Assembly: GCA_036677445.1 (NCBI GenBank)
Contig: JAVBWI010000014.1
Coordinates: 117,071 to 181,070 of the forward strand
Direction of reading: 5' to 3'
DNA from: JAVBWI01 sp036677445
GTDB lineage: Bacteria; Bacillota; Clostridia; Christensenellales; CAG-138
DNA: 64,000 bases
Shown in pieces: positions 9,564 to 17,802 of this stretch. The notes under the pieces were generated by a model. That model ran no database searches, had not been told where the DNA came from, and saw only the letters and a list, made by a program, of their open reading frames with translations. Made by a program: the position numbers and the translations under genes. Each line of letters starts with the position of its first letter. The stretch's first letter is position 1.

Positions 9564-10110
9564 TTTTTCACCTCTTGAGAGAAATAAAGCAAAATAAGCG
9601 CCGCGCAAAAAGAAAGTGAATTCTATTTAGGCCACGTCGCATTATGACGGTATATCGTTCCCGCACTGTCCTGACAAACATGCGGCACAGGTATGTGATC
9701 ATTGATAAACCTTAAATATAGCTTGCAACCAATTTCCTTATAAAATAAAAAGGAGGTCTGTTGCATGCATGCGTTGATTTTGCTGTTCGCTGCTGTTTTT
9801 GGCCGTTTCAGCTTATCAAATACCTGTTTCGGAATGAATAAAAAAGGCGATCCCCGGTTCTCTTGCTGCGCGTATATGCGCTTTTAATGGATGGGTCTAC
9901 ATCAACAATCCTTAAATAAATTATAAAGTATTGTGACAATATTCGCAATATTGCGTGAAGGAATGATAGCGGCACGCGGGATACCGCGCAGCTTACCGAA
10001 AATCCGGGCCCAGGGGGATGCCGCACATGATTCCCTTCCCCGAGCGCAGCCGCCTGAATACAACAGCCGGACAGTCCCCCGCAAGGGACGTCCGGCCGGT
10101 AAATGTATAC
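9564..10110. other. 547-base gap between c-di-GMP genes and chemoreceptor gene
   Basis: Apart from the possible small protein at 9765-9887, this stretch holds two adjacent palindromes, ATTGT-G-ACAAT (9930-9940) and CGCAATATTGCG (9944-9955). It also has a hairpin around 10068-10098 (CCGGAC...GTCCGG with an inner GTCCC/GGGAC) just past the end of the chemoreceptor gene. That hairpin lacks a T-run on the minus strand, so it is at best a weak terminator. No riboswitch was recognised. Confidence 0.5.
9765..9887 (+). CDS. Possible 40-residue hydrophobic small protein
   Basis: An ATG at 9765 follows AAAAGGAGG with eight-base spacing, a stronger ribosome site than most genes here. The frame encodes MHALILLFAAVFGRFSLS, a hydrophobic start, then a basic and cysteine-containing tail (FSCCAYMRF) and ends with TAA. 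There is no clear promoter, and no homology is recognised. It sits alone in the gap between the c-di-GMP genes and the chemoreceptor. It may be a real small membrane protein or a chance frame. Confidence 0.3.
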   Translation: MHALILLFAAVFGRFSLSNTCFGMNKKGDPRFSCCAYMRF

Positions 10111-12189
10111 TCAATACTTGCCGAATGCATCTTCATACAGGTCGGGCTTTGCCTGGCATTCCGGATTGTCGGTGGGCAACGAAGGCTGCGTCTGCGCTTC
10201 CGGCTCTGCCGCAGGTGCGCTCAAACCGATTTGCCGGAGCTTGAACTGGCCGACCATATTCTTGAGCAGATCTGCCTGGCCGGAAAGCTCTTCGCTGGCC
10301 GCGGCCGCCTGTTCCGCAGTTGCCGAATTGGTTTGCACAACCTGGGATAATTGCTCGATTCCGCCATTTATCTGCGTAATGGCGGTCGCCTGTTCGTTGG
10401 AGGCGGCTGCGATCTCGCTGACCAGCCCGACCGCTTTTTCCACGCCGGTTAATATGCTGCTAAGCGCGGCTGCGGTGTCGTTGGCGATCTTTGTTCCGGC
10501 TTCCGCCTTTTTAATAGAACCTTCTATCAGGTCCGTGGTTTCCTTGGCCGCGTTTGCGCTCTTTGCCGCCAGATTTCGGACCTCCTCGGCCACGACGGCA
10601 AACCCCTTGCCGTGAATGCCGGCGCGCGCAGCCTCGACGGCGGCATTCAAGGCGAGAATGTTGGTTTGGAAGGCGATATCGTCGATGACCTTGATAATTC
10701 TGGAGATGTCGGCGGAGGCCTGATTGATCTCCTGCATCGCATTTTGCATATCCTTCATCTGCGCATTGCCTGCAACCGCATCCTGCATGGCGGCTTTGGA
10801 CAGCGTATTGGCTCTGTTGGCGTTTTCAACGCTCTGCTTGGTTTGGGAAGCGATCTGCGTGATGGAAGCGGTAAGCTCCTCAAGGGAGCTTGCCTGCTCC
10901 GTTGCGCCCTGGGAGATTTCCTGGCTGCCGCCGGATACCTGCCGGGTGCCCGCGGCCACCTGGTCTGCGGCCGTATTGATATCCAGAAGCGTTCTGTTGA
11001 GCGAATCGATAATGCCGTTGATGGATTGCTTTAACTGCACAAAGTCGCCCCTGTATTCCGACGTAATACCGATACTCAGGTTACCGCCCGACAGTTCGCC
11101 GAGCACCATAGCGGTTTCCTGGATACAGGCGTTGATGATGTCGACCACATCGTTGATGGCATTCTTGATAATCGCATGGTCGCCTTTGTACTCTCCATTC
11201 ACGCGCACATTGAGGCTGCCCTGCTGCATCTCGCTCAAAACGGCCGCCGATTCTTGGATGGGCACGATGACGGCGTCCAACGTTTCGTTCACGCCTTCTA
11301 TGATTTTGCGGTAACCGCCCTGGTGCCGGGATGCGTCCGCCCGGGTGGAAAGGCTGCCGTTGATTGCGGCATCCGCCAGCATGCCGGAATCTTCCAGCAA
11401 CAAATGCAGGGATGTGCGCACGTCGTTGAGATTTTGTGCGATCTGCCGGAATTCCCCGCTGAAGGTGTCCACATCGATGGCTGCAAGGTCGCCGCCCTGC
11501 GCCATAGTGGCCAGCTGTGCGGCGGCGGCTTTTACAGGCTTCGTAATGCTTCTGGTCATGAGTAAGCCAAGCAGTACCGCAATGATGACGCCACCCGCGA
11601 GAATGCCGCCCATCAGCAGCGTGGCGTTTTGCGCCGCCGATTTATTTGCGCTGCTTCTGTCCGCCGCCAATTGCGTGTTATAGGTGGTTAAATTCTCAAA
11701 TGCGGTTTGTAAAGCCTCGGCTGTTGCCGCCGTTTCCCTCAGAAGGTATGCGAGCGCCTGATCTTCATGTTTGTTGTTTACGTATTGGAGCGCCTGATTC
11801 AGATGCGCTTTATATTCTGCCCACAGTACGCTGGTAGCGTGCCATAGCTCGCGGTCTTCGTCATTGGTAACCTTTCTTTGATACTTCATAAGATAATCGT
11901 TCGCTGCCGACATATAATAACTGACGCTGGCGATGGCCTTTTCCCGTTCGGCCGGGTCTGACGCAACCGTCATCTTCATGGCGTTGAACCGCGCTTGCTG
12001 GTAGTAAACGGAGGCGTTTCCCGAATAAACCACACCCAGTGTGTTTTCCTCATAAAGCAGAACGTCGTTTTCCTGCATTGCACTGATATTGAGTATGCCG
12101 ATCATTCCTATGACGCCTGCTGCAATGGCAACGATCAGAAAAGATGCGATCAGTTTCACTCCGGTTTTCATGTTTCTAAACAAATGCAT
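10111..12189 (-). CDS. Methyl-accepting chemotaxis protein with serial HAMP-like repeats
   Basis: 692 residues from the ATG at 12189, behind CAGGAGGC. The N-terminus has a transmembrane helix (LIASFLIVAIAAGVIGMIGI), a four-helix-bundle type periplasmic sensor (residues ~45-190), and a second transmembrane helix. HAMP and HAMP-like repeats follow (three similar blocks with GSLSTRAD, GSLNVRVN, GNLSIGIT). The signalling hairpin contains DDIAFQTNILALNAAVEAARAG, the hallmark MCP tip, flanked by Ala/Glu/Gln-rich methylation helices. The C-terminus is a short acidic tail without a CheR-docking pentapeptide. A sigma-28-like promoter lies upstream. Ligand unknown. Confidence 0.95.
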   Translation of the reverse strand: MHLFRNMKTGVKLIASFLIVAIAAGVIGMIGILNISAMQENDVLLYEENTLGVVYSGNASVYYQQARFNAMKMTVASDPAEREKAIASVSYYMSAANDYLMKYQRKVTNDEDRELWHATSVLWAEYKAHLNQALQYVNNKHEDQALAYLLRETAATAEALQTAFENLTTYNTQLAADRSSANKSAAQNATLLMGGILAGGVIIAVLLGLLMTRSITKPVKAAAAQLATMAQGGDLAAIDVDTFSGEFRQIAQNLNDVRTSLHLLLEDSGMLADAAINGSLSTRADASRHQGGYRKIIEGVNETLDAVIVPIQESAAVLSEMQQGSLNVRVNGEYKGDHAIIKNAINDVVDIINACIQETAMVLGELSGGNLSIGITSEYRGDFVQLKQSINGIIDSLNRTLLDINTAADQVAAGTRQVSGGSQEISQGATEQASSLEELTASITQIASQTKQSVENANRANTLSKAAMQDAVAGNAQMKDMQNAMQEINQASADISRIIKVIDDIAFQTNILALNAAVEAARAGIHGKGFAVVAEEVRNLAAKSANAAKETTDLIEGSIKKAEAGTKIANDTAAALSSILTGVEKAVGLVSEIAAASNEQATAITQINGGIEQLSQVVQTNSATAEQAAAASEELSGQADLLKNMVGQFKLRQIGLSAPAAEPEAQTQPSLPTDNPECQAKPDLYEDAFGKY

Positions 12190-12291
12190 GAGCTGCCTCC
12201 TGGTTATTTTTGGGATATGTGTTTTTGTTATCAATAAAATCCGGCTTTTCCTGTGCATACATATAGAAGCCCTGTTGACGGCTATATTTAT

Positions 12292-12318
12292 ATATCGGTT
12301 ATTCATAAGATAAATTTA
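12292..12318 (-). promoter_or_regulatory. Sigma-28 (flagellar sigma) type promoter for the chemoreceptor gene
   Basis: On the minus strand TAAA (12318-12315), exactly 15 bases, then ACCGATAT (12299-12292), close to the sigma-28 consensus TAAA-N15-GCCGATAA. The leader to the start codon would be about 90 bases. Chemoreceptors are classic targets of this sigma factor, so the organism is probably flagellated. Confidence 0.65.
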
Positions 12319-12452
12319 TACTTATTACAAATTACGACATAATATACACCGCTATCCTTTTTTATATCAAATGTGGATTGTGAAATCATGTGATGGTTAT
12401 ATAATGCTGTTGTATAATACATTTGGGAGATTGCATGACGGGAGGGCGCAGA

Positions 12453-12950
12453 ATGGATTTTATTGTCGATACGATGAAGCCGGCGGACTGGCCGCAGGTT
12501 TCCATGATTTATTTAAACGGTATCCAAACGAAAATCGCAACATTCCAAAGCGCGGTGCCGGACTATGAAGAATGGGATAAAAGCCATTGCCGGGATTGCC
12601 GCCTGGTGGCGCGCTCACGCGATACCGTATGGGGATGGGCGGCGTTAAGCCCGGTATCCAGCAGATGCGTCTATGCCGGCGTGGCGGAAGTCAGCGTCTA
12701 CGTGGGCGAAGCATATAAAGGAAAAGGGGTGGGGACGGCGCTGCTTACTTCCCTTACGCAATGCGCGGAGGAAAAAGGGTATTGGACGTTGCAATCGACA
12801 ATTATTGAGGAAAATACCGCAAGCAGGGAGCTTCATAAGAAATGCGGTTTCAGGGAAGTCGGCGTTCGGGAGAAACTGGGCAAAATGGACAGCGGCGTTT
12901 GGCACAATGTCGTTTTGATGGAACGAAGAAGCAAGACGGTGGGGGTCTGA
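12453..12950 (+). CDS. GNAT N-acetyltransferase, phosphinothricin/methionine-sulfoximine type
   Basis: 165 residues from the ATG at 12453, which has GGGAGGG upstream; the frame is open ten codons earlier at a weaker start. The acetyl-CoA loop reads EAYKGKGVGTALL (Q/R-x-x-G-x-G/A pattern). The start (MKPADWPQVSMIYLNGI), the WGWAALSP segment and the end (ELHKKCGFREVGVREKLG, VWHNVVLMER) match the Pat/Bar/MddA branch, which acetylates phosphinothricin or methionine sulfoximine and sulfone. No operon partner; the next gene has its own strong promoter. Confidence 0.88.
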   Translation: MDFIVDTMKPADWPQVSMIYLNGIQTKIATFQSAVPDYEEWDKSHCRDCRLVARSRDTVWGWAALSPVSSRCVYAGVAEVSVYVGEAYKGKGVGTALLTSLTQCAEEKGYWTLQSTIIEENTASRELHKKCGFREVGVREKLGKMDSGVWHNVVLMERRSKTVGV

Positions 12951-13010
12951 GCGGGAAAGGCCTTTACCCCGCCGGTATGTCTTTTGGGCAGCTTGCGCTT
13001 TTATAACATA

Positions 13011-13039
13011 TTGACAATTTTCGATACAAGGCATATAAT
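13011..13039 (+). promoter_or_regulatory. Consensus sigma-A promoter for the CoA-disulfide reductase gene
   Basis: TTGACA (13011-13016), 17 bases, TATAAT (13034-13039): a perfect match to the consensus. The leader of about 90 bases contains TCGATAAATATAGATATG. Such a perfect promoter would normally need repression; TCGATACA and ATACATCGAT in the spacer and just after the -10 could be operator half-sites. Confidence 0.8.
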
Positions 13040-13134
13040 GGATACATCGATAAATATAGATATGAAATAAGGCAGGCTGCCTGCGGAGGCCGCGGGAAGC
13101 GTACGTACGGAACACCCTGACAGGAGGAGCATAT

Positions 13135-14784
13135 ATGCGAATAGTCATTATCGGCGCTGTGGCAGCAGGAACCTCCGCCGCCGCGAAGGCCAGGAGAAAC
13201 GATGAGGACGCCGCCATCGTCATGTATGAAAAAGACAGCTTCATTTCCTATTCCGGCTGCGGTATGCCTTATTACATCGGCGGCGAGGTGGAACACGCCG
13301 AAGAACTGACGCCGCGCGATTCCGCGTTTTTCAAAAGCAAATATAATGTGGATATTCTGACCCGCCACGAGGTATTCGCCATCCATCCGGAGGAAAAGAG
13401 CATGGAGGTTACGAACCTTGCGACCGGCGAACAGTTTACGGACACGTATGATAAGCTCATACTCGCGACCGGCGCGCGGGCCACCATTCCCCCGATCAAG
13501 GGCGTGGAGGAGAAACATGTGTTTACCCTGCGCAATATAGGGGATATGTACCGTATCAAGGCGTTTATCGACAGCACAGGCCCGAAATCCGCCGCTATCA
13601 TCGGCACGGGCTTCATCGGCCTGGAGATGTGCGAAAACCTGAAGCGCATCGGCATGGAAGTTACGCTTCTTGAAAAGCTGCCGCAGGTTACGCCGGGCTT
13701 GGACGCCGATATGGCGGTACATGTTCAGGATCATCTTGAAAAAAACGGGGTAAAGGTGTTGACCGGCGCACAGATCGATGAAATCACCCCGCAGGGCGTG
13801 CTGCTTGCAGACGGGAAAGCAATCGCGGCAGAGTTGGTGCTTGTGTCCACCGGCGTAAGGCCCAATGTGGAGCTTGCCAAGCAGGCGGGCATTGTATTGG
13901 GCGGGACAGGCGCCATTGCGGTGGACGAAACCATGCGCACAAGCGAAGTTGATATTTACGCCTGCGGCGACTGTATCGAACAGTTCCATGTGGTGACGGG
14001 AAAGCCGGTGTACCGGCCGCTCGGATCTACCGCCAACAAGACGGGCAGAATAGCGGGGGATGTCGTTACGGGCGGGAGGCTAAATTTCCGCGGTATTCTC
14101 GGCACTGGCATATTCCGTGTGTTCGGGTTGGCGGTGGCGCAGACCGGTCTATCCGAGCGGGAGGCCAAAGAGCAGGGGTATGATGTGGCGGTATGCCATA
14201 ATATCAAACCGGATAAAGCCGAGTACATGGGCGGCAAAGAGCTTGTTATCAAGGGCGTGGCCGATAAGGCGACCGGGCGCCTGTTGGGCGCGCAGATCGT
14301 GGGATACGGTGGGGTGGATAAACGCATCGATGTGTTCGTGACCGCCATTACCTATAAAACCAATGTGGAAGATCTGTTCCATCTTGATCTCGCATATGCG
14401 CCTCCCTTCTCGACGACAAAGGATCCCGTCATGTATACGGGCATGATACTGGACAACGCCATACAAAATGGGCGGCCGCTCATTACCGCGCAGGAATTGG
14501 ACGCTTTGATGGAGTCGGGGCAGCCGTACGAGCTGATCGACGCAAGGGCTGCGGCGCAATACGAGAAAGGACATGTGGCGACGGCGCGCGGCATTTCCCA
14601 CGCAATGCTGCGGGATGCGGCAAAATCGCTCGATAACGGCGCGGTTGCGGTCACCTACTGCAATAAAGGGGTAACGGGCAACGCCGCGCAGAATATATTG
14701 CTCAACCGGGGGTTTCAAACGGTTTATAACCTCTCTGGGGGGTACAAGCAGTACAGCATGATGCATGAAAAGGAGCGGCAATAA
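13135..14784 (+). CDS. CoA-disulfide reductase / NADH oxidase with C-terminal rhodanese domain
   Basis: 549 residues with GGAGGAG upstream. Residues 1-~445 are a flavin disulfide reductase: FAD-binding IIGAVAAGTSAAAKARR at the start, a single redox Cys42 in SYSGCGMPYY as in CoA-disulfide reductases, NAD-binding AAIIGTGFIGLEM, and YACGDC for the flavin. Residues ~455-549 are a rhodanese domain with the active-site Cys509 (YCNKGVTG). This CoADR-RHD fusion is known to act on CoA disulfides, CoA persulfides and polysulfide using NAD(P)H. It sits directly upstream of arsR and acr3, suggesting a role in thiol or sulfur-oxyanion stress, though arsR has its own promoter. Confidence 0.93.
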   Translation: MRIVIIGAVAAGTSAAAKARRNDEDAAIVMYEKDSFISYSGCGMPYYIGGEVEHAEELTPRDSAFFKSKYNVDILTRHEVFAIHPEEKSMEVTNLATGEQFTDTYDKLILATGARATIPPIKGVEEKHVFTLRNIGDMYRIKAFIDSTGPKSAAIIGTGFIGLEMCENLKRIGMEVTLLEKLPQVTPGLDADMAVHVQDHLEKNGVKVLTGAQIDEITPQGVLLADGKAIAAELVLVSTGVRPNVELAKQAGIVLGGTGAIAVDETMRTSEVDIYACGDCIEQFHVVTGKPVYRPLGSTANKTGRIAGDVVTGGRLNFRGILGTGIFRVFGLAVAQTGLSEREAKEQGYDVAVCHNIKPDKAEYMGGKELVIKGVADKATGRLLGAQIVGYGGVDKRIDVFVTAITYKTNVEDLFHLDLAYAPPFSTTKDPVMYTGMILDNAIQNGRPLITAQELDALMESGQPYELIDARAAAQYEKGHVATARGISHAMLRDAAKSLDNGAVAVTYCNKGVTGNAAQNILLNRGFQTVYNLSGGYKQYSMMHEKERQ

Positions 14785-14790
14785 TTTTTT

Positions 14791-14845
14791 GGCCATTGTT
14801 ACCAATGGCCATTGTAAGGAGTATAATATGCGTATATGCGCATAT
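14791..14845 (+). promoter_or_regulatory. arsR promoter with operator-like inverted repeats
   Basis: TTACCA (14799-14804), 17 bases, TATAAT (14822-14827). The -35 is embedded in the inverted repeat GGCCATTG-TTAC-CAATGGCC (14791-14810), and GGCCATTGT recurs directly after. Downstream of the -10 is a perfect 12-bp palindrome ATATGCGCATAT (14834-14845), flanked by GCGT and GCGG. AT-rich palindromes of this kind are where ArsR/SmtB repressors bind to their own promoter. Confidence 0.6.
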
Positions 14846-14864
14846 GCGGATAGGAGATGATCGG

Positions 14865-15212
14865 ATGACTGAGCTGTTCAAGGCGCTTTCAGAGGAAAGC
14901 AGGCTGCGGATATTATCTCTTCTGTTAAACGGCGAGCTATGCGTCTGCGAGATAGAAGCCTGCTTACATATGTCGCAATCCAATGCCTCCCGCCATTTGG
15001 CGGCGCTCAAAAAGAGCGGGATATTGACGAGCTTCAAGCAGGCGCAATGGACATATTACCAAATTGACGGCCGCTTTATGAGCGAGCACGCAGAACTGTG
15101 GAGCTATTTGGAAAAACGCCTGCGGCTGCTGCCAACCTATCAGGCGGATACGCAAGAAAGGCAGGAATGCAAAGCACGGGATTTGTGCGGTTCTATAACG
15201 CCATACTACTAA
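14865..15212 (+). CDS. arsR: ArsR-family metalloid-responsive repressor
   Basis: 115 residues from the ATG at 14865 (AGGAGATGA upstream). The winged-helix region contains GELCVCEIEACL followed by MSQSNASRHLAAL. The CVC pair in the recognition helix region is the arsenite-binding signature of classical ArsR; a third Cys follows five residues later instead of three. It is 14 bases ahead of the ACR3 pump, so the two are one operon that the protein probably represses until As(III) or Sb(III) binds. Confidence 0.9.
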   Translation: MTELFKALSEESRLRILSLLLNGELCVCEIEACLHMSQSNASRHLAALKKSGILTSFKQAQWTYYQIDGRFMSEHAELWSYLEKRLRLLPTYQADTQERQECKARDLCGSITPYY

Positions 15213-15226
15213 TAAAGGAGCAGAAT

Positions 15227-16300
15227 ATGCGTAAATCGGAAAAAACAACGGGAATTGGATTCTTTGAAAAATACCTGACCGTATGGGTCATACTCTGCAT
15301 GGCCGCAGGCGTACTGATCGGGAAATTTCTGCCCGGCGTTCCCGCTTTTCTGGGTCAATTTGAATATGCGAAGGTTTCTATTCCCATTGCGGTATTGATA
15401 TGGCTGATGATATACCCCATGATGATGAAGGTGGATTTCACCAGCATCAAAAACGTAGGGAAGAATCCCAAGGGTCTTTATGTCACATGGGCGACCAACT
15501 GGCTGATTAAGCCTTTCACCATGTATGGCATTGCGGCGTTCTTTTTCTATGTGGTGTTCAAGGCCATGATGCCTGCCGGGCTCGCCAGAGATTATCTGGC
15601 GGGCGCGGTGCTGCTGGGCGCGGCCCCCTGCACGGCGATGGTGTTTGTATGGAGCCATCTCACCAAAGGCAGCCCTGCCTATACGGTGGTGCAGGTTGCG
15701 ACAAACGATTTGATCATACTCGTTGCCTTTACGCCCATCGTGGCCTTCCTGCTGGGCATTGGCGGCGTCACGGTGCCATGGGATACGCTGCTGCTTTCCG
15801 TGGTGCTGTTTGTAGTCATCCCGCTTGCAGGCGGTATCCTGACACGGACGCTGATGATCAAGAACAAGGGCCTCGAATATTTTGAAAAGCAGTTTATTCC
15901 CAAGTTCAACAACATCACCATCATCGGCCTGCTGCTGACATTGATCATCATATTCTCTTTCCAGGGCGATGTAATTCTTCAGAATCCGCTGCATATACTG
16001 CTTATCGCGGTGCCGCTGGTCATACAGACATTCCTGATTTTCTTTATTGCATACGGCGCGTCAAAATTCCTGAAGCTTCCACACGACATAGCCGCGCCCG
16101 CAGGCATGATCGGTGCGTCCAACTTCTTCGAGCTGGCCGTGGCGGTAGCCATCTCCCTGTTCGGCGCCACATCCCCGGCGGCGCTGGCCACGATTGTAGG
16201 CGTGCTGACCGAGGTGCCGGTCATGCTGATATTGGTGAAGATTGCAAACAGCACAAGGTATTGGTTCCCGGAGCCGACGGTTTTGAATAGCAAGAGATGA
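15227..16300 (+). CDS. acr3: ACR3-family arsenite efflux permease
   Basis: 357 residues from the ATG at 15227 behind AAAGGAG. Ten hydrophobic segments. Family marks are the start FFEKYLTVWVILCMAAG, the MMMKVDF stretch, and LLGAAPCTAMVFVWSHLTKG with the conserved Cys that is essential in ACR3, and later GASNFFELAVAVAIS. It extrudes arsenite across the cytoplasmic membrane by proton exchange. No arsenate reductase gene is nearby, so resistance would be to arsenite directly or use a reductase elsewhere. Confidence 0.93.
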   Translation: MRKSEKTTGIGFFEKYLTVWVILCMAAGVLIGKFLPGVPAFLGQFEYAKVSIPIAVLIWLMIYPMMMKVDFTSIKNVGKNPKGLYVTWATNWLIKPFTMYGIAAFFFYVVFKAMMPAGLARDYLAGAVLLGAAPCTAMVFVWSHLTKGSPAYTVVQVATNDLIILVAFTPIVAFLLGIGGVTVPWDTLLLSVVLFVVIPLAGGILTRTLMIKNKGLEYFEKQFIPKFNNITIIGLLLTLIIIFSFQGDVILQNPLHILLIAVPLVIQTFLIFFIAYGASKFLKLPHDIAAPAGMIGASNFFELAVAVAISLFGATSPAALATIVGVLTEVPVMLILVKIANSTRYWFPEPTVLNSKR

Positions 16301-16307
16301 AAGGGAT

Positions 16308-16350
16308 AAAAAGGCCGCCGACAAGAACTGTCTAGGTTCTGTCGGCAGCC
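16308..16350 (-). terminator. Terminator of the lipoprotein gene (also back-stops acr3)
   Basis: Inverted repeat GCCGACAAGAAC / GGTTCTGTCGGC with a short loop. On the minus strand it is followed by a T-run (plus-strand AAAAA at 16308-16312). It lies between convergent genes. Confidence 0.75.
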
Positions 16351-16365
16351 TTATGCCTGTGTGGC

Positions 16366-16902
16366 TTATTGAACTGGAGTCGCGGCGGCCAGCTGGCTGC
16401 GGTAGGCTTTCTCGGCTAGCACGGTGGCAAGGTTCGTAATGGTTTCCGAATCCACGCTGTCCGGGGTATAGAGCGTGAACTGCGCGGGAAGGTACTGCCA
16501 GGATGCGAGCGCGCCCTTGCCAGCCTCATTGCTTTTTATGACAATGATTGCATACCAGTCCAAGCCGTCGACGCTAATCGCGCTCTCCTCATCAAATGTC
16601 TCATAGACGCCCGAGATATCTTCCTCTTCGTCTTCTGTAATTGCCGCGCGATAGGTGTAAGAAGCGCCGTCCAGCGTAAAATCCACCTGCGCGAGCTTGT
16701 CGCTGATGATGCTGTACCTTACGTCCGTCGCGCCTTGGGGCGCATCGATGGATACCCCGAGCCTTTCAAAATCCGAAGCATCCTCCACTTCGACGATAGG
16801 GTTTGGAAGCCCGGCTTGCGGTTCCGGCGGGGTCGCCGGCTTACAGCCGTACAGCGCCGCCGTTAAAATCAGCGCAAGTATGATAAACAAAGTCTTTTTC
16901 AT
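16366..16902 (-). CDS. Lipoprotein of unknown function
   Basis: 178 residues. A signal sequence MKKTLFIILALILTAAL ends in the lipobox LYGC, then a proline-rich linker. The body (GVSIDAPQGATDVRYSIISDKLAQVDFTLDG) resembles the DUF4367-type beta-rich domain found in Firmicute lipoproteins, with an acidic stretch TEDEEED. No catalytic motif is visible. It is likely anchored on the outer face of the membrane. It appears monocistronic. Confidence 0.75.
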   Translation of the reverse strand: MKKTLFIILALILTAALYGCKPATPPEPQAGLPNPIVEVEDASDFERLGVSIDAPQGATDVRYSIISDKLAQVDFTLDGASYTYRAAITEDEEEDISGVYETFDEESAISVDGLDWYAIIVIKSNEAGKGALASWQYLPAQFTLYTPDSVDSETITNLATVLAEKAYRSQLAAATPVQ

Positions 16903-17080
16903 AACAACAACCTCCGTGCGTGCTTTTGCTTACTATACGTTTGGGAACGACTGTGGTTCCAATGCAGTACGCCCTCTAAAGGACGCCTTTTATAAGTATG
17001 CATTTTATTTATTGTAATACCGCGGGGGAGGGACGAAACAGCTTTATGCCGGGGCAGGAAACGAAGAATAGAGCCCGAAC

Positions 17081-17107
17081 AAAAAAGGCCGTCCGTTTGG
17101 TCGGCCC
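17081..17107 (-). terminator. Terminator of the tetR/membrane-protein operon
   Basis: GGCCG-ACCAAACGGA-CGGCC type stem on the minus strand followed by six T's (plus-strand AAAAAA at 17081-17086). Confidence 0.7.
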
Positions 17108-17151
17108 CCAAATGCATAACATTTTTCCTGTATCGTCAGGCATGGCCGCAA

Positions 17152-17802
17152 TCAATACCTCCAGCCCAGTATGGCGGCAACGAGGTTCATCATCACGGGT
17201 ATCGCATAAATGACGCCGATCATTGTCAAACGGCTGCGCTTCTCCTTCAAAGTCAGCACAATCGCCGCGCCTGCAAAGAAAATGAAATAGCCGATCAGGA
17301 AAATCAGCCAAACGCCGGCGAATGTGCGCTCCCAGAACGGATACTCCCATATCAGCAGACCGCTTGCATTGAGCAGGCATTCGATAAAGACGCAAAGTAT
17401 GGAATACGCGATGCCGATTGCCCATTTTTCATTGATACCCAGTATTTTTTTATCCTGCGTTTCGGAAAGGGAATAGTAGTAGATGATGCCGAGTATGGCA
17501 AACATAAACATGATTTCGATGTTCCAGCCCACCATGGAACGGAAAGCCGTTTCCCCCGGCGCCGTCCACAGCGCTGAGCGGCCTGTGAGCACCATTACCC
17601 AGCCGTTCCAGGTTTCGTTAAAGAAATCCAGGCCGAATATGGTGACGGCGGCATAAATCGCATCAAAATTTTTTGTTTGTCTAGCCTTGTGGATTTCTTT
17701 CTGATAGATGAGGAATACCATCGCGAGAAGAGGAATGACATACCATTTGAGTGTGGAAAGATCGCGCAGCCCGGATAACGCCTGTATCGTGGCCTCAGTC
17801 AT
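17152..17802 (-). CDS. Membrane protein of unknown function, TetR-linked
   Basis: 216 residues with about six hydrophobic segments (for example WYVIPLLAMVFLIY and IFFAGAAIVLTL). Conserved-looking polar patches are FFNETWNGWVM, WNIEIMFMFAILG and IECLLNASGLLIWEYPFWER. No family is recognised. Its start overlaps the stop of the TetR gene (ATGACTGA), with GGAGG inside the upstream gene, so translation is coupled. The TetR protein probably controls this gene; an efflux or stress role is only a guess. Confidence 0.8.
   Translation of the reverse strand: MTEATIQALSGLRDLSTLKWYVIPLLAMVFLIYQKEIHKARQTKNFDAIYAAVTIFGLDFFNETWNGWVMVLTGRSALWTAPGETAFRSMVGWNIEIMFMFAILGIIYYYSLSETQDKKILGINEKWAIGIAYSILCVFIECLLNASGLLIWEYPFWERTFAGVWLIFLIGYFIFFAGAAIVLTLKEKRSRLTMIGVIYAIPVMMNLVAAILGWRY

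Noticed and set aside
12964..13989. 341-codon minus-strand open frame
   Set aside because: It lies opposite the well-supported CoA-disulfide reductase gene, has no ribosome site and shows the His/Arg/Gly-rich composition of an antisense shadow.
14791..14810. Hairpin after the CoA-disulfide reductase gene as a terminator
   Set aside because: The T-run comes before the stem rather than after it on the plus strand, and on the minus strand the stem is followed by A's. It overlaps the arsR -35, so an operator is the better reading.
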